In this document: positions 56,807 to 64,000 of the stretch, piece by piece
Position numbering within the stretch: position 1 is the first letter of the stretch
Layout: every line of letters begins with the position of its first letter
The notes under the pieces: generated by a model
What the model saw: the letters and a program-made list of their open reading frames with translations, nothing else
Told to the model about the DNA's origin: nothing
Database searches by the model: none
Assembly (NCBI GenBank): GCA_025403435.1
Contig: CM046349.1
Coordinates: 19,366,004 to 19,430,003 of the forward strand
Direction of reading: 5' to 3'
From: Artocarpus heterophyllus
Taxonomy: Eukaryota; Streptophyta; Magnoliopsida; Rosales; Moraceae
DNA length: 64,000 nt
Made by a program: the position numbers and the translations under genes

Positions 56807-59800
56807 GGCTATTGGCCTTCAGGTCATAACAAAAGCAATTTTTAAGCAATACTATTCTTAATGTCAATATTTTGTATGAAAAATTTTAAAAATATATATT
56901 ATCAAATTTTATTAGGCATTGGTTTTAATAACCCAAAACTTCAAATAAAAACACCACGATGTGATTAGGGACGGGGAAAAAAATAATGACGGAAACAAAG
57001 AGATTCAATGTAAGTGGTGTTGCATCGGTACAATTATTGGCGATACTAGCTAGGTTAAATATGGAATATAGTACTCATGATTCAGTGCTACATAGATGCC
57101 GTGTGCGTGTAGATGCAAATTGCGATATTATTAACATTTCACGCGAAGTCATATCTACTTCCTTATGTATAATCATCACAATGCAAATAATGTCAGTACA
57201 ATATAAACCAAGGTAGGCTCTGTGGAATCTTTTGGAGATAGGATATGGAATAAATATCTATATTAGTTCACGAAAATCACATCTCAGTCCTTCTGTCCAT
57301 ATCTATATGTATATATATCTATCCACATTGTCTTGTCTGAGGCTCTGAGCCACCATTACATATTATTAATGGACTTGTAACAATTCTGTATCTCTGTAAG
57401 TGCTCCGACCACCATCGCCGGAGGCATGCTTGAAAAGACTGCGCGTAATTTACGCATTGTAAGACACGAGAGAACCCACTACGCACCATGCTAGCTTTTT
57501 ACCTTCTGGTACACACCATTACATTACCAGCGTGAAGTCAATAATAATATACAAAATCGTCCGTACATTAATTTATCGTATGTGCTTAATACATGGACCA
57601 GGTTCTACTCCTTTGGGACCTTAAGAGGAGACGTATATAACATGTACAGGTTTCAAATCACGTGCCGCGCCAAGCAGACTTGGCAAAAAGAAAGGACGCA
57701 AACTGTAATATTTTTATAGCAAGCTAGAATTGTGGCCATTGAATTGACTCAATTATTTGCTTGTGGCTAGATATATATGTGTACATGTAACATAAATAAG
57801 GGGATATGCACTTACAAAAGGTGCCATTGTAAGATAAATGTGTTGACCACAAAGAAATCCATTTAGTGTTGTTTGTTGCGGCCAGCTTCTAGCATCGCTC
57901 TTTTTTTTTTTTTTTTGGTCACTTTTTAAAATGTGGGGAAAAGAAGGGTTATCCTACATAGTAAAATTGAAAAAAATATTCACGACATAGTTGTGCGAAT
58001 ATTATTGGATTAAATCCTATTTATTGTTTATGTGCTGAAGATCTTTCGATGGATTATTATTATTGTTATTATTATAGTAGTATTATTACTAGTTATTGTC
58101 GTTGTTGTATGACTTATATTTCCTGAAGGTCTCTCGTTGGAATTGGATCACCACTAATTTTTTAAATTTTGGTAAGTTACTTCTATCGTAGTCACATATA
58201 TATTTTCACGTGTAATTGACGGCGAAAACTCTTCTATCCATCACCCTAGTATTTATATTCCAGGAGATAAGATCTCATTTGAATTTGAGATTGGATTACG
58301 CTTAGATTTGGGTCTATTACCAAGCTTGCATTCCTCGGCTACTTATCTTCTCTCTTTTGATTTGATTTCGAATGGGAGAGAGCTACTAACACCACATATA
58401 TCCCGTGATTTTTGGCAATTAATTCTTATCTTAGCCTCTCCAGACCAATAATCAAGTCGCATCTGCTAAGAGAAATGCCTTTCGATTGATTTATGACATG
58501 AGAATAAAAGTTTTCTTTTCCTTTTTGAAGAGTATGCCACATGTGACTGTAGTTAGAATACCAACTTAGGTAATAATAGTATTATTTAGGACATGGACAA
58601 TAATTATTAGAGAAAATTAGGTAAATGGCTTATTTTTGGCCATCTTTTTAAATCAATAGCCAAAATTTTATAAAATTAAATAAATGGCAGAAATTTTTGA
58701 AAATTTTAGAAAAATGACCATTTTTTTATAGCATATATCGTTGATAGATGCTAATATATTGATTTATATTAATAAATCATTGATATTGATTTTAGTTAAC
58801 AAGTTTTAAATTTTCTAATTAAATTAGAGAGTTTTGAATTTTATAAATTAAACTACTCAATCAAATAAAATGCCAAAAAAAAAAAATAAAAAATAAAATG
58901 ACTATAGAACAAGTATTCAAAAAGTTATAAACAATGATGATGAAACTGGTTAAAGGACCATTTTTCAACACTAGACACTAACTGTACAATTAATCATAGA
59001 ATTATTCCTAATTTTCTAATGAAACTGCCAACTGCAGATAATAAGAAGCTCTGCTATTCCAATCTTTCACTACTGTATCATTAAATAAAACAAGCTCTTT
59101 ATTTAATCTTTTTCTGTTAAATAACTTAGAACAAGCTCTTTAGATTTAACCTAACTAAAGCATTAAGATGAGAAAGATTAGTTGTTCTAAGCAATAAACA
59201 CAGAAGCTCGGTTTATTTAACTTAGGTTATATTTCACATACAATCATAAGAAAACTTGGCCATAATCAATGACTACAATTCGCTACTAAAAATTAGAAAA
59301 AATAAGACAATTAAGGATCAAAAATTCTAATCTAGTAGATAATTCTCATGTTCTATTTAGTTGGCCACCCCCAAATAAAATAAGAAAATAATCATGAACA
59401 ATAATTATGGATTCGATTGTAAAATTGGAAATAATTCTGAAAGTATTAATTACATATTCATATTTTGGGTTTCGAAATCATCCTTAACCACAATTACAAT
59501 GATCCTAACATAATTAAAAATAACAACGAAAATAAAAAATTAACTAGCATTAGGAGTTGCAGAGAATGAACGAAAAGAAGAAACAATATAGTGAAGATCG
59601 GCGATGAAACAAAACTCCCTTCCATCCTCCGTGCTTGACCTCCAACCAGAGCAAAGCTTTTCTCCACTAGCAGCACAAACCCTAACACAGCCAAGATCGG
59701 CCTGTGACGATGCTTCGGATGAAAATCGAAGGCTAGCAGACTAGCGGACGTGTTGGCCCACCGGCCTCAGCCCTCTCTCTAGGATTCTTTTTCTTGTTCT

Positions 59801-60264
59801 CTCTATCTCTCTCTCTAAAATTTAAAACTCCTTTTTAATATGGCAGGATGTTGATTATAGTGTTGTCTCACGCTAATTACTTTTCAATGACCAAATTTAA
59901 GGCATAATATATATATATATATATAGCGATATGACATTGGTGAAAAATTTTAATACAAGCCATTGCTTTAATTTTGTCAAAATGGTGACTATATCGGATC
60001 CACTAATTAGAATTGCCTATTTGGAAACTGAGAAACACATAAAGCGGTACTCTTATTCTTAACTCCATCGTAAATTGTAGAGCTTGAATTCCCCATACAT
60101 TTTGATAACATTAATTTGTCATTTTATGTGATGATCTTTTTATGATAAGAAATTTCTATCAGAAAAGAATATGTAAATGGAGTATATATATATAATCATC
60201 ACTAATTACTCGGTTCCACAAAATCATTAATCTATCTCCGACTTTGTGCAGTAATCTAGAGGCA
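56807..60264. other. Intergenic, no supportable gene
   Basis: AT-rich; T run at 57901-57917, ATT-type repeats near 58058-58090, (AT)n near 59907-59926. A GATAGATGCTAATATATTGA block near 58743 looks like decayed inverted-repeat sequence. The minus-strand frame at 59494-59694 is hydrophobic and unrecognised, with no support as a gene. Confidence 0.45.
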
Positions 60265-61155
60265 AAGGCTTGTTTGATAGCGGTTTCAAAATGGTTTTTA
60301 TTTTTGAAAAAAATCTAAAATTGAGAATGTTTTGAAGAATGTGTAAAACTATTTTTAAAATTATATTTGGTAGTACAAGGTGATATATTTTTTAAAACAA
60401 AATATTTTTAATAAAAAATTATTAATATAAACAAAACCAAATTTAATTTTAAAAACACTAATTATTAATATATTTAAAAATTTTATTATTGACAAAACCA
60501 AGAGGAATAGATTCCACTTTCTCTTCCTCTGCTCCAGTGGGTGGTGGACACTAACAACGACTACAACGACGGACCTAGCCCTACCCCTGACGGACAAAAC
60601 CCCCACCTCTTTTCTCTCTTGATAGACCCAGCACCCACCTTCAATGGTCACCCTTACGGCCACCCTCGATAGCCCCTTGCCACTCTCGATGGCCACCCTC
60701 GAAGACCCCAAGTCCCCATCCTTTCTCTCACTCTCTCTTTCTCTCTTACTATGTGTGCCTTGCGGCGGCCAACGTGTGTGGGCAAGGATGATCATGGTCG
60801 CCGGGAGGAGGAGCGGCGAGGTCGCTAAGAGGAGGGACTTGGTTGCAGGTCTCGCTAGCAGAGTGTGGTGGTGGCTAGGGTGGCGCTAGTCGCCGAGAGG
60901 AGGGGCTGGGTTGGTGTTCTTGTCAGTTAGGGGTGGTCGTTAGGATGGCAAGGGGTTATGGGTTTGAGAGAGAGAACGGGAGAGTGGGAGAGAGTAGGAG
61001 AAAAATAAGAATAAAAACAATTTTGTTTTTCAATTTTGGGGGATTTTTGGGGTTTTTAAAATTTTTTTTATTTTGTTTTGAGCCAAAGTTTTAACCAAAC
61101 ACATTTTTATAACCATTTTCTTTTTTATGTTTTTGAAAATAGGAGAAACTTTCCA
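60265..61155. mobile_element. Probable non-autonomous inverted-repeat element with GC-rich core
   Basis: Left GGCTTGTTTGATAGCGGTTT...ATGGTTTTTATTTTTGAAAA; right side, inverted, reads TTTTCAAAAACATAAAAAAG...GAAAATGGTTATAAAAATG then TGTGTTTGGTT. The core 60515-60965 is GC-rich with CT and GAGAGA runs, as in other non-autonomous elements here. No exact target duplication seen, so boundaries are tentative. Confidence 0.4.
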
Positions 61156-63903
61156 AAAAAAAAAAAAAAACAATCCCCTAAATTACTGAAAAAAAGGAAT
61201 TAATCTTAACGTGCTTATAAGATTGACAGATTGATGGACCACCATAAACGCTAAGTTTGGCTCCTTCAGTGAGAGGAACTACTCACCTTTAACTTAGGCC
61301 TTACCCAAAGATTGGATGAGGATATTGGATTTTGATTTTTAGTTGTATTTTTTTTTGGCTTGTCTACACGTTGGCAAATAGCTCACTTTCTCAATCAGAA
61401 AAGAAAGGCATCTATAATCTTTATTTGATTAAAAAACGTCAAACTTATTGGGTTCCCTAGCAAAAGCGCACATTGTTTTTCCTAGTCAGAAAGGCAATTT
61501 CTTTAATTCTCTTTCAAATATCACACACACACACAAAAAAAGTGATGACCAAGTTTTAATGTTCCAAATTCACAAATTCCACTTCTCTTCCAAATACATT
61601 AACATGTCAAACACAAATTCAATCGAATATTTGAATTGAAAACCCTAGAAAGGTTTATGTTGCTGCGCAAAATGAGCTGTCTAATCTTGGACACGTGGCA
61701 TTAAGTGGTTAGGGAATTTTGTGATACAAATCACCCTGGCCCTAATATTTGTATATATTCTTCATCATCTATAATAATATATTAGCCCACAATGATCTCC
61801 TTATAGCAAAGGCGATATAAATGCAATTTCCAACCACTAGCATAGTGTGGGCCATGAAATATGCCTTATCACATGAGATGACTGAAAAATGACCACTCTT
61901 AAAATTAGGGGGCCTTAGGTTGTACCATATTGTTGGAAGAAAGAATCAAAGCATCTACCGCTGCTTGACGGCAATATAATGTGAACAATGCTTGGTCCCC
62001 GGTGTCCTCGATTTTAGTTAATGGCCTTGCAGGCCAGTTACTCTGTGGTGGAGAACATATTCTCTATCCTTTTCACTAGGAGAGATGAGAATGCAAACAG
62101 GACTAGAATGAGTTTATAGCTAGCTAACTCAACCCAAGTAAAGGGAAGGGTGCAAACGATACACACGTTGGCCGTAAATTTTTCCCCCTTCTTCTTTTGA
62201 ATGGAGGCACTAATAAGGGGAAAAAAAAAAATAGTGATAGCTTTTGTTGAATGCAAACATAGCACTATATTCCAAACATAAAACTTTAAAAATTAAATGG
62301 AGACATGTGTCTTCCATTCAGCATCTTGTACGTACGTAATGAAATACAATATTATTAATGTTTTAATTGCTAAATATACACAGTTCGATTTTTTAATACT
62401 GTTGGACGTATCATGTTGGGCTGTAAATGTTATGTAGGTTGGTCCAGAGCACATCGATAGTGTTTCTTTCCTCATTTATCCAATTTGTTTGTGTGTTCTT
62501 ATTTTTTTTGTGTTTAGTCGTATTTTCTATAGATTGAATTTGTTTTTTTTTAGGGATTTAGTTTGGCCTTGTTGCTATTTGATTCTTGGTATCAATGTTG
62601 ACTAGATATTTTTATCTATAATAAAGGATTTGTTAAAACAGCCGTATATGTGCTCAATTATTGGTGGACTTCTTTTGGTGTTTATTTGTAGAGTCCAATA
62701 CACATTATCCCTCCTTAAGCATTTTATTTGGGTTTCCGAGTGGAATTGGTTATTTGTTTTTGTTGTGTTTCTTGCAGCACGAAGCTGTGTGGATGTTGAT
62801 GATTGATATTTGGATTGCCATTTTTTATGCTATAGAATATGATTTAGCTTTTATAAGAAGTTGAAGGGTACGTATTGAACTAAAATATGTTCAGAACTTT
62901 TTTTTTTTTGGCTAGACATACAGACTATTGACTGTATCTTTTAAACATGTTCAAATATTACTCATAAACTCTAGGGCCTTTCAAAAATGTTCAAATACAC
63001 ATTTAAACCGATTAAACTTGTCCAAGCCATTTCACAGTGTGAATAACCAATTAATTGCGGAGTACATAGAATGGCACTTTCTCAAATCCTCACTCGTACT
63101 GCCCATAGGTTGAACATTAATCATAAAAAGGGACCAATCCAAAACTATATGTACTTTGTATATTATATATATAATTTAATTACAAAAGTATACCTGCTAG
63201 TTTTTAGAATTTTTCAATTTATCTTTTTATTTTAAAAACTTCAAATGTATCATTTAAATTTTAAAAAAACTAGTTTTAATATCATCCCTATGAATAAAAA
63301 AAAGTTAACAAAATGATATAATGAGCTCAAACAATTATGAAAGGTATCTTATGGAATTAAAACATAAAAACTCCTAAAAAACACATAAAATTTCAAAAAG
63401 AAAAATCTTAAGTTTTATGACTTTTTGAATATTAAAATATTTTTTAAAAATTTTCTCAAGATAATTAAAAAATATATTTTAGAAACAAATTTGTATATTA
63501 AGAGTATGTTTATTTTATCTCCATATTTTTTTGGTCTAAAACGCTTGTGAGGGATAAAATTAAAACAAGTTTTTTAAATTTAGAGGATACTTTATTAGTT
63601 TCTTAAAATAGAGTGATAAATTGAGAAATAATTAAACTAAGTGTAGGATTTGACTTCTTAGCTTATATATATATGAAATGATTGGATCATTATAAAGTTT
63701 TATTGTCTAACTCTAGATCTTTAAAAAAATTCCTCAAAAAATTAATCTAGAAATTTATCTTTTAGAGCCTAAATTACTAATTAAAGTAACTGATCTAATT
63801 TGCACTCATATAGATTAATGGATATAGATTAGATTAGATTATTTGATGTGTTAATTGTGGAATGGATTGAATGTAAAATTGTAAAATCCGCACATGTGTG
63901 TAG
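61156..63903. other. Intergenic, no supportable gene
   Basis: Normal-complexity to AT-rich DNA. Short open frames (62038-62475 minus, 62661-62864 plus) show no motif. (CA)n run at about 61522-61536. No RNA gene recognised. Confidence 0.45.
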
Positions 63904-64000
63904 AGGTGGCAAAATCATGTTTGTGCCGTGTTCGTGTCGGCACGTTTACAGCACGACACGTTTAGCCCAAACACGAACACGACACGATTAATAAACACGC
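63904..64000. repeat. Edge of a CACGACACG-type repeat element
   Basis: GGTGGCAAAATCATG then alternating CGTGTTCGTGTCGG, CACGACACG, AACACGAACACGACACG and TTAATAAACACG up to the window end. Short forward and inverted CACGACAC words suggest the start of a widespread plant inverted-repeat element, cut by the window. Confidence 0.5.

Noticed and set aside
59694..59712. GATCGGCCTGTGACGA as a further unit of the phased motif
   Set aside because: Single occurrence, the spacing within the motif is broken (extra bases before the second half-site), and there is no neighbouring unit at 21-22 bp.
60361..60889. Overlapping open frames on both strands in the GC-rich core
   Set aside because: Low-complexity Ser/Arg/Val-rich translations on both strands at once, inside an inverted-repeat element.
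1..64000. tRNA, rRNA or snoRNA genes
   Set aside because: No convincing cloverleaf, rRNA or box C/D sequence was recognised by reading; a covariance-model search would be needed to exclude them.

Overview
This is AT-rich plant nuclear DNA, most likely from a eudicot. The evidence is one intron-containing gene for prefoldin subunit 6, plant-type Copia and Gypsy LTR retrotransposons, CACTA, Mutator-like and hAT remnants, MITE-like inverted repeats and many AT microsatellites. I cannot name the species. Only one host gene is well supported; nearly everything else that can be identified is transposon-derived and broken.

Layout. 1-8688: remains of a minus-strand Copia element (5' LTR 7289-8688, PBS 7275-7288, decayed gag). 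Its gag is split by a rearranged minus-strand Gypsy-type element (1776-6687), and a hAT transposase pseudogene lies on its low-coordinate side. 9069-9774: two small non-autonomous DNA elements, one with an exact 9-bp target duplication. 10673-13887: prefoldin 6 in five exons. 14390-22998: intergenic DNA with two tandem duplications, a Mutator-like non-autonomous element with exact 9-bp target duplication (16671-17649), an inverted-repeat element and microsatellites. 23206-28061: CACTA wreckage with two TNP2 transposase pseudogenes lying head to head.

28631 to about 55379 is a nest of transposons that can be dissected from target-site duplications. An outer CACTA-like element contains a small CACTA (30045-31487, TSD TAG) and an old Copia, called B here (32892-54637, TSD GAGGC). 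Copia-B's 5' LTR is split by a Gypsy-type solo LTR (33779-46573, TSD ACGGG), which is itself split by a younger Copia of the same family as B, called A (36328-46015, TSD AGTCA). Divergence between LTR pairs agrees with this order: by eye about 13 mismatches in the first ~470 bp for A against more than 40 for B. 55380-64000 is intergenic with a MITE, a GC-rich inverted-repeat element and the edge of another repeat family.

The most unusual signal is a 12-bp near-palindrome, TCGGCAGGCCGA or its reverse complement TCGGCCTGCCGA. It is repeated in arrays with a strict 21-22 bp period in the U3 of the Copia LTRs, in the Copia untranslated leaders (opposite orientation), and in the unrelated Gypsy-type solo LTR: about 37 sites in eight arrays. 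The second notable signal is that prefoldin 6 keeps its conserved reading frame only if two consecutive introns use GC-AG rather than GT-AG splice sites.
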